The notes under the pieces are model-generated. The model ran no database searches. It saw only the letters and a program-made list of their open reading frames with translations, and had not been told where the DNA came from. A program made the translations under genes and the position numbers. From Pseudomonas xionganensis (GTDB lineage: Bacteria > Pseudomonadota > Gammaproteobacteria > Pseudomonadales > Pseudomonadaceae): DNA of 64,000 nucleotides. Below, one piece after another: positions 43,531 through 51,853 of this stretch (its first letter is position 1; every line of letters begins with the position of its first letter). The stretch is from NCBI RefSeq assembly GCF_009763245.1, contig NZ_WKJZ01000001.1, forward strand, positions 1,256,455 through 1,320,454, written 5' to 3'.

Positions 43531-44685
43531 ATGGCCTATAACGTCTTCCCCTGGCGTCGCGGTAACCGCATCGAGTTGCTGATCGATGGCCCGCTGTTCT
43601 TCCCGCGCATGCTCGAATTGGTGGCCGGGGCTCGTCGTCAGGTGGATCTGGAACTCTATCTGGTGGAGAGCGGGGCCTGTGCCAGCGCCCTGATCGAGGG
43701 GCTCTGCGCCGCGGCACGGCGTGGTGTACAGGTGCGCTGTCTGTTCGATGCCTATGGCGCCCAGGGCCTGCAGGCGGCCGATCGTCATCTGCTGCTGGCG
43801 GCCGGGGTGCGCTTGCAGTGGTACAACCCCCTGCGTTTTCGCCAGGGCTGGCGCAACTTTCACCGCGATCATCGCAAGCTGCTGCTGGTGGACGAACGCT
43901 GGGCCTTTGTCGGCGGCACCGGCGCCACCGACGAATTCTGGCGCCCGGGGCAGGCCAGCAGCCTGTGGCACGAGGTGATGGTGGAAGTCAGCGGGCCGCT
44001 GGTGCTGGACTGGCAGCGCCTGTTCGAGCGCCAGTGGCAGGCCTGTCAGGCGCGCATCGCCTGGCGCCCGCGCATTCCCCTGGGGCTGCAACGCCTGGCG
44101 ATGCCACCTGCGGGACAAGGCCTGGGCCGGGTGGCCTATGCCGACGCCAGCCAGCACCGCGATATCCTGCTGTCGCTGGTACGCGCCCTGCGCGGCGCCA
44201 AGCAGCGCATCTGGCTGGCCACGCCCTATTTCCTGCCGACCTGGACCGTACGCCGGGCCCTGCGCCAGGCCGCCAGCCGTGGCGTGGAGGTGCGCCTGCT
44301 GCTCAGCGGCCGGCATACCGATCATCCGCCGGTGCGTTTCGCCGGCCAGCGTTATTACCCCGGCCTTCTCAAGGCCGGGGTGCAGATCTTCGAGTACCAG
44401 CCGCGCTTTCTGCACCTGAAAATGGTCCTGGTCGACGACTGGGCCAGCGTCGGCTCCTGCAACTTCGACCACTGGAACCTGCGCTTCAACCTGGATGCCA
44501 ACCTGGAAGCCCTCGACCCGGCCTTCAGTGCCAGCGTGGCGCGCAGCTTTGTCGCCGACTTCGCCGCCAGCCAGGTCATCACCCTGGAGGACTGGCGCGC
44601 CCGGCCACTGTGGCGGCGTGCCCAGCAGCGACTGTGGGGTTGGCTGGATAGGTTGGTGGTCAACCTGCTCGATCGCTGGCGATAG
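43531..44685 (+). CDS. Phospholipase D-family cardiolipin synthase-like protein
   Basis: A 384-residue PLD-superfamily enzyme with two HKD motifs: His114-x-Lys116-x4-Asp121 and His295-x-Lys297-x4-Asp302, the second followed by GSCNFD. The lack of N-terminal TM helices and the length resemble ClsB-type cardiolipin synthases, which make cardiolipin from phosphatidylglycerol at the inner membrane. Substrate and direction are inferred. The next gene on the strand is a lipoprotein 73 bases downstream. Confidence 0.87.
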   Translation: MAYNVFPWRRGNRIELLIDGPLFFPRMLELVAGARRQVDLELYLVESGACASALIEGLCAAARRGVQVRCLFDAYGAQGLQAADRHLLLAAGVRLQWYNPLRFRQGWRNFHRDHRKLLLVDERWAFVGGTGATDEFWRPGQASSLWHEVMVEVSGPLVLDWQRLFERQWQACQARIAWRPRIPLGLQRLAMPPAGQGLGRVAYADASQHRDILLSLVRALRGAKQRIWLATPYFLPTWTVRRALRQAASRGVEVRLLLSGRHTDHPPVRFAGQRYYPGLLKAGVQIFEYQPRFLHLKMVLVDDWASVGSCNFDHWNLRFNLDANLEALDPAFSASVARSFVADFAASQVITLEDWRARPLWRRAQQRLWGWLDRLVVNLLDRWR

Positions 44686-44758
44686 CCGCACTTTTGTCGG
44701 GTGTGGTCGTCTATCGCCCTCGCTATGCTCGCTGTTCAAACGCCCCAAGGACCCATTG

Positions 44759-45370
44759 ATGCGCGCCCTGACTCCTTCTCTTGTGCTGACGACCTTGCTG
44801 CTGGGCGGCTGCTCGACCCCCGGCGCCTTCTTCGCGGCCACCTCCGGTGAAGCCTTTAGCCCCCATGAACTGAGTGATGAGGAGCATGCCCTGGTCTACC
44901 TGTACCGGCCCCAGAGCGACTGGGCCGATCAGGAACTGGAGGCCCCCGGGCTGTTTCTCAACAACGCCCTGATCGGCAGCCTGCCGAGCAACGCCTACCT
45001 GGTGCTGGAGTTCGAGCGCGCCAGCTATCAGCTGGAAATGCGTCGGCCGTTGTTCGGCAGCCACTGGACCCTGCTGGCCGACGGGCCGATGGACTTTACC
45101 CGCATCGCCAGCTTTGTCCTGGATGCCGAGGCCGGTGGGGTCTTCTATCTGCGCTATGACGAGCTCAATCCACCGCCGGTCAGCGAGCCGAAGCTGACCC
45201 AGGGCGACGGCCCGCTGCAGCTGGTATCGGAGCAGGTGGCCCAGCTGGAGATCGTGCACACCCGTCAGGTGCAGCCGTTCGAGCGCATCGCCGCCAGCGG
45301 CGAAAGCGAGCGTATGCAGCGCAGCTTCTGGCGCTCGGTGGGCAAGGCACTGGGGCTGATCGGGATCTAA
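44759..45370 (+). CDS. DUF2846-like lipoprotein
   Basis: A 203-residue predicted lipoprotein (signal peptide with lipobox LLGGC, Cys18). The body contains ALVYLYRPQSDW, PGLFLNNALIGSLPSNAYLVLEF and GGVFYLRYDELN, a pattern seen in DUF2846 proteins. Function is unknown. The ATG at 44759 follows AAGGA. It converges with the sensor kinase of the next operon, 26 bases away. Confidence 0.8.
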   Translation: MRALTPSLVLTTLLLGGCSTPGAFFAATSGEAFSPHELSDEEHALVYLYRPQSDWADQELEAPGLFLNNALIGSLPSNAYLVLEFERASYQLEMRRPLFGSHWTLLADGPMDFTRIASFVLDAEAGGVFYLRYDELNPPPVSEPKLTQGDGPLQLVSEQVAQLEIVHTRQVQPFERIAASGESERMQRSFWRSVGKALGLIGI

Positions 45371-45396
45371 TCAGCAGGTGGTTTTTCAACGGCCTG

Positions 45397-46854
45397 CTAA
45401 CGCCGCGGCAGCTCCACACAGACTTCCAGACCGCCCAGGGGGGAGTCGCCTAGGCTGATCCTGCCCTGGTGCAGTTCCACCACCCGCTGCACGATGGACA
45501 GCCCCAGCCCCGCCCCCTGACCGTCGCCCTGGCGGTAGAAGCGTGCGAACAGTCGGTCGCGCTGATCCGCTGTCACGCCGGGGCCACTGTCCTGCACGCG
45601 CAGCAGAAGGGTGTCGCTTGAGCTCTGCAGCTGCACCCGGATGCGTCCGCCATCAGGGGTGTACTGCACCGCGTTGCTGATCAGGTTCTGCACCAGCGTG
45701 CCCAGGCTCGGGGCATCGGCGCGCAGGCGGTAGTTGCCGTGCTCATCAGCTTCCAGCTCCAGCTCCTGATTGCGCGCCAGGGCCAGTGGGCTGAGTTCGG
45801 CCAGCTCCTGGCGCAGGTAATCCAGCAGATCCAGTTCGGCCATGGCCAGTTGCACGCCATTGGGCTCCAGGCGGGCCAGGGTCAGCAACTGGGCCACCAC
45901 CCGGGTGGCCCGCTCCACCCCGCTCAGCAGTTGCCCCAAAGCCAGTTCGCGGTCGGCCGGTTCGGGGGCCTCGCGGGCGTTCTGGGCATGGATACGCAAC
46001 ACCGCCAGGGGCGTGCGCAGTTCATGGGCGGCATCGGCAATAAAGCGTTTTTCCTGATCGAGCAGCTGATTGACCTGGGACAGCAGGCGGTTGAGCGCGG
46101 CGCCCATGGGCTCCAGCTCCTGGGGTAGCGGGCCCAGCAGCAGCGGGGCCAGATTGTCCGGTGCGCGGGCCTTGATCGCCTCGGCCATGCGCCGCAGCGG
46201 GTGCAGGCCCCAGCCGATGGCCAGCCACACCAGCAACGCCAGCAGCGGCAGGCCGACAAGGTCGGGCAGCAGGCTGCGCAGGGTGATCTTCTCGACCAGT
46301 TCGCCGCGCACGTCTTCACGCTCGGCCACCAGAATCATGTGCCGATCCTGGCGGTCGTGCAGGATAAACAGGCGCCAGTGATGACCCGCCAGAGGAACGC
46401 TGTGATAACCGCTGAGCTGGTCGGCCAGGCTGTTAAGCGACTCGTCCGACTGGTGCGCGTGCGAGTCGTTATCGCGATGGAAGTCGGCGACCATCTGCGC
46501 CAGTACGCCGGTGGGTGCGCTGGCCGACTGCAGCAGCAGCTGGCCGTGCTCATCGAGCACCTGGAAGGCCAGCTTGCTTTCATAGGCATGGCCTTCCCGT
46601 TTTATCGGGCCCTGATCGGTCTGGCTGACCTGCAGGGCCTGGTTCAAGGCTTGCTGCAGGGCCTGCAGGTCACCTGTGGACATGGCTGTACCCAGCATGC
46701 CTTCGAGCAGGCGCGCCGACTGGGCCAGCTGGGCATCGAACAGCTCTTCGATCTCATGGCGGGCGTCGCGGTAGCTCTTGTAGGAGATCAGGGTCATCGA
46801 CAGGCTGAGCAGGCCCAGAACCAACAGCAGGGTACGAGCACGGATCGAGCGCAT
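45397..46854 (-). CDS. Sensor histidine kinase, QseC/PmrB type
   Basis: A 485-residue inner-membrane kinase. TM1 lies at about 8-24, a periplasmic domain at 25-195 and TM2 at about 198-215. A HAMP-like linker leads to the H-box (FIADAAHELRTPL, phospho-acceptor His277), N-box (NLISNAVQYT) and the G-boxes DSGPGV and GAGLGLSIV. The periplasmic domain has eight histidines between residues 126 and 172 (126, 132, 134, 151, 158, 159, 166, 172), which suggests metal or pH sensing. Its ATG shares one base with the TGA of the response regulator (TGATG). It is the last gene of the seven-gene operon. Confidence 0.93.
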   Translation of the reverse strand: MRSIRARTLLLVLGLLSLSMTLISYKSYRDARHEIEELFDAQLAQSARLLEGMLGTAMSTGDLQALQQALNQALQVSQTDQGPIKREGHAYESKLAFQVLDEHGQLLLQSASAPTGVLAQMVADFHRDNDSHAHQSDESLNSLADQLSGYHSVPLAGHHWRLFILHDRQDRHMILVAEREDVRGELVEKITLRSLLPDLVGLPLLALLVWLAIGWGLHPLRRMAEAIKARAPDNLAPLLLGPLPQELEPMGAALNRLLSQVNQLLDQEKRFIADAAHELRTPLAVLRIHAQNAREAPEPADRELALGQLLSGVERATRVVAQLLTLARLEPNGVQLAMAELDLLDYLRQELAELSPLALARNQELELEADEHGNYRLRADAPSLGTLVQNLISNAVQYTPDGGRIRVQLQSSSDTLLLRVQDSGPGVTADQRDRLFARFYRQGDGQGAGLGLSIVQRVVELHQGRISLGDSPLGGLEVCVELPRR

Positions 46855-47513
46855 CAGGCTTTATCCACCAGATAGCCGACGCCACGTACGGTGCGGATCA
46901 GCTCGGCGAAGAACTTCTTGCGCAGGTGGTGCACATGCACCTCCAGAGCATTGCTTTCCGGTTCCTCATCCCAGCCGTAGAGCGCCTGCTGCAGCTTGTC
47001 GCGGGTCAGCACCCGGCCCGGCTGGGCCAGCAGTTCGTGCAGCAGGAGAAATTCCTTGCGCGGCAGATTGACCGCCTGGCCCTGGTAACTGACGGCCTGG
47101 CTGACCGGATCGAGGCTGATGCCACGGTATTCCAGTGCCGGTTGCGGGCGGTTGAAACTGCGCCGCAGCAGGGCGCGCAGGCGGGCCTTGAGTTCGGCGA
47201 CATCGAAGGGCTTGACCAGGTAATCATCAGCCCCGGCATCCAGCCCGGCGATGCGGTCGTGGGTGGAATCGCGGGCGGTCAGCACCAGCACGGGCACCGG
47301 GTTGGCGGCGGCGCGCAGGTGCTTGAGCACTTCCAGGCCGTCCATGCGCGGCAGGCCAAGGTCGAGGATGGCCAGCTCGAAGCTCTCGCTGCTCAGGGCA
47401 TGCAGCGCACTGCTGCCGTCCTGCACCCAGTCGACGGTGTAACCCTCGGGTTTGAGGGCGGTGCGAATCCCTTCGCCCAGGGCCTTGTCGTCTTCGACCA
47501 GCAGAATGCGCAT
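46854..47513 (-). CDS. OmpR-family response regulator, QseB/PmrA-like
   Basis: A 219-residue two-component regulator. The receiver domain has the acidic pair in LLVEDD, the phospho-acceptor Asp51 (LDLGLP) and KPFD. The C-terminal winged helix shows the OmpR pattern (NLPRKEFLLLHELLAQPGRVLTRDKL, VHVHHLRKKF, RTVRGVGYLV). I chose the ATG at 47513 (MRILLVEDD). It lies 43 bases after the TPR gene and directly before the kinase. A PmrA/QseB-like direct repeat ahead of the operon suggests it controls its own operon. Confidence 0.93.
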   Translation of the reverse strand: MRILLVEDDKALGEGIRTALKPEGYTVDWVQDGSSALHALSSESFELAILDLGLPRMDGLEVLKHLRAAANPVPVLVLTARDSTHDRIAGLDAGADDYLVKPFDVAELKARLRALLRRSFNRPQPALEYRGISLDPVSQAVSYQGQAVNLPRKEFLLLHELLAQPGRVLTRDKLQQALYGWDEEPESNALEVHVHHLRKKFFAELIRTVRGVGYLVDKA

Positions 47514-47556
47514 GCCATGACTCTCGCGTTGTCTATTCAAGCTTGCACCGGCGAGA

Positions 47557-48207
47557 TTACTCCAGCTCGGCTTTGACTGTATTGAGCAGCGCCCGGATTT
47601 CTTCTTGGCGCCCGGCATCGGCGGACAGGCGATTGGGCCGGGGCGGCGCCTGCAGGGCTTTTTCCAGGGCGGCGCGGGCCTCCGTGAAGCGTTTGGCGCG
47701 GGCCAGGTAATCACCATAGAAGTAGTTGGGGTCGATGCCGTCCGGGTTGATCGCCAGGGCCTGCTTGAGCATGGCCTCGGCCTTCTCGTCATCGCCAAAA
47801 CCGATCGGCCAGCCGGGCACCTGGTAATACAGGCTGCCGAGGCTGGTGTAGGCCGAGCCGGACAGTGCCTTGGGGTCAAGGGCCAGGCCCTGTTCCAGGC
47901 TGGCCTTGGCCTGCTTGACCAGGCCCAGCGCGCCCAGACCGCCCTTGGCGCCGGCATAGGTGCTGAGGATGATGCCGTGCCAGATATGCAGTTCGGCGGC
48001 CTTGGGTTCGGCGGCAACGGCTTTTTGCGCCTGCTGGCTCAAGCTGGCGAAGGCCTTTTCCCGCTCTGCCTTGGGCAGCTGGTAATTGATCTCGGCCCAA
48101 CGCTCCTGCAGGGTTTGCAGCTGCGCCTGGCCCTGTTCACTCAAGGCAAAGCTGGGCAGGCTGGTGAGGCAGAGCAGGGCACAGGCGGAGTTACGGATAA
48201 GTTTCAT
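47557..48207 (-). CDS. Exported TPR-repeat protein
   Basis: A 216-residue periplasmic protein with a signal peptide (KLIRNSACALLCLTSLPSFA) and a helical body. TPR-like repeats are visible around AELHIWHGIILSTYAG, ASLEQGLALDPKAL, AEAMLKQALAINPDGIDPNYFYGDYL and ARAALEKALQ. It resembles small TatT-like helical solute or partner-binding proteins. Located between the biosynthetic enzymes (12 bases after the SDR) and the two-component pair, it could act in export, cargo binding or sensing for the operon; this is inference. Confidence 0.82.
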   Translation of the reverse strand: MKLIRNSACALLCLTSLPSFALSEQGQAQLQTLQERWAEINYQLPKAEREKAFASLSQQAQKAVAAEPKAAELHIWHGIILSTYAGAKGGLGALGLVKQAKASLEQGLALDPKALSGSAYTSLGSLYYQVPGWPIGFGDDEKAEAMLKQALAINPDGIDPNYFYGDYLARAKRFTEARAALEKALQAPPRPNRLSADAGRQEEIRALLNTVKAELE

Positions 48208-48219
48208 GGTGTTCTCCTC

Positions 48220-49011
48220 TTAGGCTTTGCTGCGGGCAAAGCGCTGGATAATCGGCAGTTGTTTGCGCAGGGCCTGGTCGACCAGGCGCGGCAGCAGGCT
48301 GTTGAGGCGCACGAACAGCTGTTCCGGCCAGCCCAGGTAGCGCTCCTCCTCCTCGCGGCGAATGGCCGCCAGCAGTTGCTGGGCGACGCTGTGCGGATCG
48401 TCCATGGCGACCTTCAGCTCATCATTCATGGCCACCACGTTGGCGGCGTTCATGCCGGTGCGGGTGGCGCGCGGGGCGAAGTAGAGAACCTTGACCTGGG
48501 TGTCGGCCAGCTCGCGGCGCAGCGCCTCGGAAAACCCGCGCAGGGCGAACTTGCTGGCGCAGTAGGCGCTGAAGCCGGGGTAGCCGATGGAGCCGAAGGT
48601 CGAGCCGAGGTTGACCACCAGCGCCCGGCCCTGCTGGCGCAACAGCGGCAGCAGACGATGGGTCAGCTGCAGGGTGGCGGTAACGTTGAGCTCGATCAGC
48701 TCGGCGATGGCGCCTTCGTCATGCTGCTCCAGCAGGCCGAAGTGATTGACCCCGGCGGCGTTGATCAGGCAGTTGATGCCGCCGCAGCGTTGCGCCGCGG
48801 CGACCACAGCCTCGCGGCCGCTGCGCTGACAAATATCGGCCGCCACCACCATGATCTTGCCGGCGTGGGCCGTTGCCTGAGCCTGCAGGGGCTCGGGCTG
48901 GCGGCCGACCAGCAGCTGCTGCGCGCCCTCGGCCAGCAAGGCGGCAACCAGGGCCTGGCCGATGCCGCCACTGGCGCCGGTAATTACGGCGCGGCATTCG
49001 GAGAGTTTCAT
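48220..49011 (-). CDS. Short-chain dehydrogenase of the thermostable-hemolysin operon
   Basis: A 263-residue classical SDR with TGASGGIG (residues 11-18), NAAG, LGSTFGS and the YCASK active site. The C-terminal extension (about 225-263, LFVRLNSLLPRLVDQALRKQLPIIQRFARSKA) is long, basic and amphipathic, as in SDRs that act on lipid-like substrates at the membrane. The start overlaps the stop of the oxidase gene (ATGA). In the operon it probably reduces or oxidises an oxo/hydroxy intermediate made by the upstream enzymes. Confidence 0.88.
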   Translation of the reverse strand: MKLSECRAVITGASGGIGQALVAALLAEGAQQLLVGRQPEPLQAQATAHAGKIMVVAADICQRSGREAVVAAAQRCGGINCLINAAGVNHFGLLEQHDEGAIAELIELNVTATLQLTHRLLPLLRQQGRALVVNLGSTFGSIGYPGFSAYCASKFALRGFSEALRRELADTQVKVLYFAPRATRTGMNAANVVAMNDELKVAMDDPHSVAQQLLAAIRREEEERYLGWPEQLFVRLNSLLPRLVDQALRKQLPIIQRFARSKA

Positions 49012-49673
49012 TGCGGCTCCTGGGTGCTCAGCGGCAGGCTGCGGAAGATGTCGGCGTACAGGCGATAGACCACTTTGGCGGTGTGCACCACGGCGGCCTG
49101 GTCATCGTCGTTGTCCAGCTGGTTCATCAATTTCTTGAAGAACTCGATATGTTCCAGGTCGAGGCTGCCGTGGGAGGTCAGGTAGCTGAAGGCCTTGTTC
49201 GGCAGTTGCAGTTTGTCCTGGATCACGCCGGCCACCTGGGTGGCCAGGGCGATACTGGTGCCTTCCAGGACCTGCACCATGCCGAAGAAACTCACCGGGT
49301 TGTGCCGGGCGATGCGGTCGTAGACATAGCTGACCATCAGCTCGGTGGTGCGATGCGGCAGCCCATTGCGCACGGCTTCCTTGTCGGCACCACAGGCGGC
49401 GATGTCATTGAGGACCCATTCCTGATGGCCCTTTTCTTCGTCGATGTACTCAGCAATGGCTTCACGCAGCCACTCCAGACGCTCGGGCAGGCGTGCACCG
49501 CAGGCCATCAGCAGCGGCACGGTGTGTTTGACGTGGTGATAGGCCTCGGTGAGAAAGGCCACGTAGCTGTGCAGGCTGACAGTGCCGGCCATGGCCTGGG
49601 CAATGATTGGCGCGCTGAGCAGGTAGTCACGCTCAAGGGTGGTTTGTTCGAGCAGGGATTCATAGAAGCTCAT
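49008..49673 (-). CDS. Haem-oxygenase-like di-iron oxidase (TenA/PqqC-like fold)
   Basis: A 221-residue all-helical protein of the 'iron-containing redox enzyme' group. Candidate metal ligands lie in three helices: Glu43/His46/His50 (EAYHHVKH), Glu80 and His83 (EEKGHQEW), and His168, Asp172, His175 (HGSLDLEH), with Glu137 as a further carboxylate. This pattern resembles haem-oxygenase-like di-iron oxidases (HDOs), which include decarboxylases such as UndA and N-oxygenases. TenA-type thiaminases lack this metal set. The ATG at 49673 shares one base with the TGA of the ligase (TGATG). Confidence 0.82.
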   Translation of the reverse strand: MSFYESLLEQTTLERDYLLSAPIIAQAMAGTVSLHSYVAFLTEAYHHVKHTVPLLMACGARLPERLEWLREAIAEYIDEEKGHQEWVLNDIAACGADKEAVRNGLPHRTTELMVSYVYDRIARHNPVSFFGMVQVLEGTSIALATQVAGVIQDKLQLPNKAFSYLTSHGSLDLEHIEFFKKLMNQLDNDDDQAAVVHTAKVVYRLYADIFRSLPLSTQEPQ

Positions 49674-51133
49674 CAGGCATCTCCGTAGCAGGTCTGGTTG
49701 GCCATCAACTGTTCGATGGCGCCTTGGTAGTGGTTGAGCAGGGCCGTGCGGCGCAGGCGACCATTGCTGGTGGCCAGCGCGTTGGCGCTGCTGAAGGGTT
49801 GTTCGGCGCGCAGCCAGTGGTGCACCCGGGCGTAGTCGGGCAGGGTCTGGTTGGCCGCGGCGACTGCTTCGGCAAGCTGCAGGTCGCTGATATGGGCGAA
49901 GCGCGGCACCAGCACGGCGACATTGCCCGGCAGGGCCTCGCCATGCAGCCAGGCCTGGGCGATGGGCAGTTGCTGTACCAGTTCGGCCTCGACCCATTCC
50001 GGGTTGACGTTGCGACCAAAGGCGGTGATGAACTGGTGCTTCTTGCGCCCGTGCAGCACCAGGAATTTGCCGTCGAAATGGCCCAGGTCGCCGGTGCCCA
50101 GCCATTCCTCGTCGGCGCCCGCCTCGCCCAGATAACCAAGCAGGCGTGGACCCTTGACCAGCACCTCGCCATCCGCCGCCAGGCGCAGCTGCAGGTGCGC
50201 CAACGGTTGGCCGACCGTGCCGATGCGGCGGTTTTCCGGGGTGTTCAGGCACACCACCGAGGCGCATTCCGACAGGCCATAGCCCTCGAACACCGGCAAC
50301 CCCAGGGCGTCGGCACGCGCAAGCAACTGGCTGGCGACGCGGCCACCGCCAACCGCGATAAAGCGCAGGCTGTCCGGCAGCGGCAGGCCGCGTTCGGCGG
50401 CACTGACCAGGGCCAGCAGCAGCTGCGGCAGCAGAATCAGGCTATGGGGCTGGGCCTGGGCCAGGGCGCCGAGAAAGCGCGGCAGGTCGAACTGGCTGGC
50501 GCCCAGCAGGCCGATCTGCGCCATGGGCATCAGCTCGATCTGCGCGCCGGCCAGCAAGGGTGCATAGACCCCGGCGATATTCTCCAGCAGGGTGGCCAGC
50601 GGCAGCACGCACAGGTGGCGTTCGACCCGGCAGCTGGCACTGGCCTGCACCAGGCTGTGGGCCACCGCGAGTTGCGTGGCGATATCCAGGCACACGCCCT
50701 TGGGCTGGCCGGTGGTGCCGGAGGTGTAGGTGATCTTGCAGGTGCCGGCATGCATGGCTGGGGGCTGGACCACTGCGCGCAGATATATGCCGGGTGTCGC
50801 CTGGACAAAACCGGCGTGGGGCTGGGCGCTGATCAGGCAGTCGATGCCGGCGCTGTCCAGCACGTGCAGCTGCTGGCTGCCGGAAAAGAAACCCGGCAGC
50901 GGCACGCAGACCAGTCCGGCATGCAGGGCGGCGAGGTCCCAGAGCACCCAGTCGATACCGTTATCCAGGGCCAGGGCGATCCGCCGGGCGCCGAGCTGTT
51001 GCAGCTGCGCGCTGCGTTGCTCGACCTCGCTCAGCAGTTGGGCGTAGCTCAGTTGCCGCTCGCCTTCGCGCAGGGCGTTGGCGTGGCCGAGCTCGGCCAG
51101 GCGGTTAAACAAGGATTCAGCGGCAGGCCACAT
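49673..51133 (-). CDS. AMP-forming acyl ligase with unusual A10 motif
   Basis: A 486-residue member of the adenylate-forming (ANL) family. The P-loop YTSGTTGQPKG is at 136-146, YGLSEC at 285-290 and GTGDLG at 346-351, followed by the hinge region. The C-terminal A10 position, where a catalytic lysine is normal (NGK), reads SNGRLRR with Arg459. Substrate unknown, probably a fatty or other carboxylic acid. I chose the ATG at 51133: GGAGGA is 8 bases upstream, inside the end of the thermostable-hemolysin gene, which it overlaps by 17 bases. Confidence 0.87.
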   Translation of the reverse strand: MWPAAESLFNRLAELGHANALREGERQLSYAQLLSEVEQRSAQLQQLGARRIALALDNGIDWVLWDLAALHAGLVCVPLPGFFSGSQQLHVLDSAGIDCLISAQPHAGFVQATPGIYLRAVVQPPAMHAGTCKITYTSGTTGQPKGVCLDIATQLAVAHSLVQASASCRVERHLCVLPLATLLENIAGVYAPLLAGAQIELMPMAQIGLLGASQFDLPRFLGALAQAQPHSLILLPQLLLALVSAAERGLPLPDSLRFIAVGGGRVASQLLARADALGLPVFEGYGLSECASVVCLNTPENRRIGTVGQPLAHLQLRLAADGEVLVKGPRLLGYLGEAGADEEWLGTGDLGHFDGKFLVLHGRKKHQFITAFGRNVNPEWVEAELVQQLPIAQAWLHGEALPGNVAVLVPRFAHISDLQLAEAVAAANQTLPDYARVHHWLRAEQPFSSANALATSNGRLRRTALLNHYQGAIEQLMANQTCYGDA

Positions 51134-51806
51134 CGGGCATGTCCTCCAGGGCATAGAAGGCTTGGTGAGCCAGGCGCGGATAGGCGCCCAGCTGCAGCAG
51201 ACGCTGGTGTCCGGCATGGATGTCGCCGGCCATCACCTGGGGCTGGTTGGCGTAGTAGCTGCCCCAGTCCGCCTGCTCATCACCCAGGCAATCGGGGTTG
51301 GCCGGGCCAAGAGGCAGGGGTGTCAGGCCCAGACGCTGGAAACTGTTGAGCAGGGCCAGGGTGCCGGTGAAACACACCCAGCGATAACCCCGCGCCACCA
51401 GCAGGTCGGTCAGTGCCACGATCAGCAAACGCGCGGCCCCGGGGCTGCCCGCCGCCAGGTTGCCGACCTCGATCAGCTGCGTGCGCTGCGGCGCACCCGC
51501 CACCTGGCGGGCGGCAATCACCTGTTCGGCCGGCTGGCTCAGGTAGCGCTCCAGAAACAGCGGGCCACTGGCGGCGCTGCGCAAGCCCACCGCGCCGAGC
51601 AGTTGCCCGGCGCCGTCTTCCAGGCTCAGCAGGCAGGGCATGAAATGACGGATGCGGGCCTGATGCTGGACGGCGAAGCGTTCGCCAATAAAGGCCTCAA
51701 CCCCGGCGCGGCGTGGACTGGTGGCGTTGGCCAGATAGAGGCCGAGCGGCTGCTCGCGGCCAATCCGTGCAAGTGCAGTGTTCTGATACAGCCAAGGCAG
51801 TTCCAT
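51117..51806 (-). CDS. Thermostable hemolysin family protein (acyltransferase-like)
   Basis: A 229-residue protein matching the thermostable hemolysin (delta-VPH) family of Vibrio and Pseudomonas. Characteristic segments are HFMPCLLSLEDGAGQLLGAVGLR, GPLFLERYLSQP, QLIEVGNLAAG, GYRWVCFTGT and WGSYY. The family name comes from haemolysis caused by the cloned Vibrio gene; the fold is related to GNAT/acyl-homoserine-lactone-synthase-like acyltransferases, so an enzymatic N- or O-acyl transfer is more likely than pore formation. There is no signal peptide or TM. GAGGGT precedes the ATG. First gene of the seven-gene operon. Confidence 0.88.
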   Translation of the reverse strand: MELPWLYQNTALARIGREQPLGLYLANATSPRRAGVEAFIGERFAVQHQARIRHFMPCLLSLEDGAGQLLGAVGLRSAASGPLFLERYLSQPAEQVIAARQVAGAPQRTQLIEVGNLAAGSPGAARLLIVALTDLLVARGYRWVCFTGTLALLNSFQRLGLTPLPLGPANPDCLGDEQADWGSYYANQPQVMAGDIHAGHQRLLQLGAYPRLAHQAFYALEDMPDVACR

Positions 51807-51853
51807 CGGCGGACCCTCATCTGAGAACTTGGATGCGAGTCTCGATGGCCAGG

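Noticed and set aside
49674..50267. Upstream extension of the di-iron oxidase frame
   Set aside because: This part overlaps the ligase in another frame and is Arg/Gly/Pro-rich; the ATG at 49673 overlaps the ligase stop and begins the real protein.
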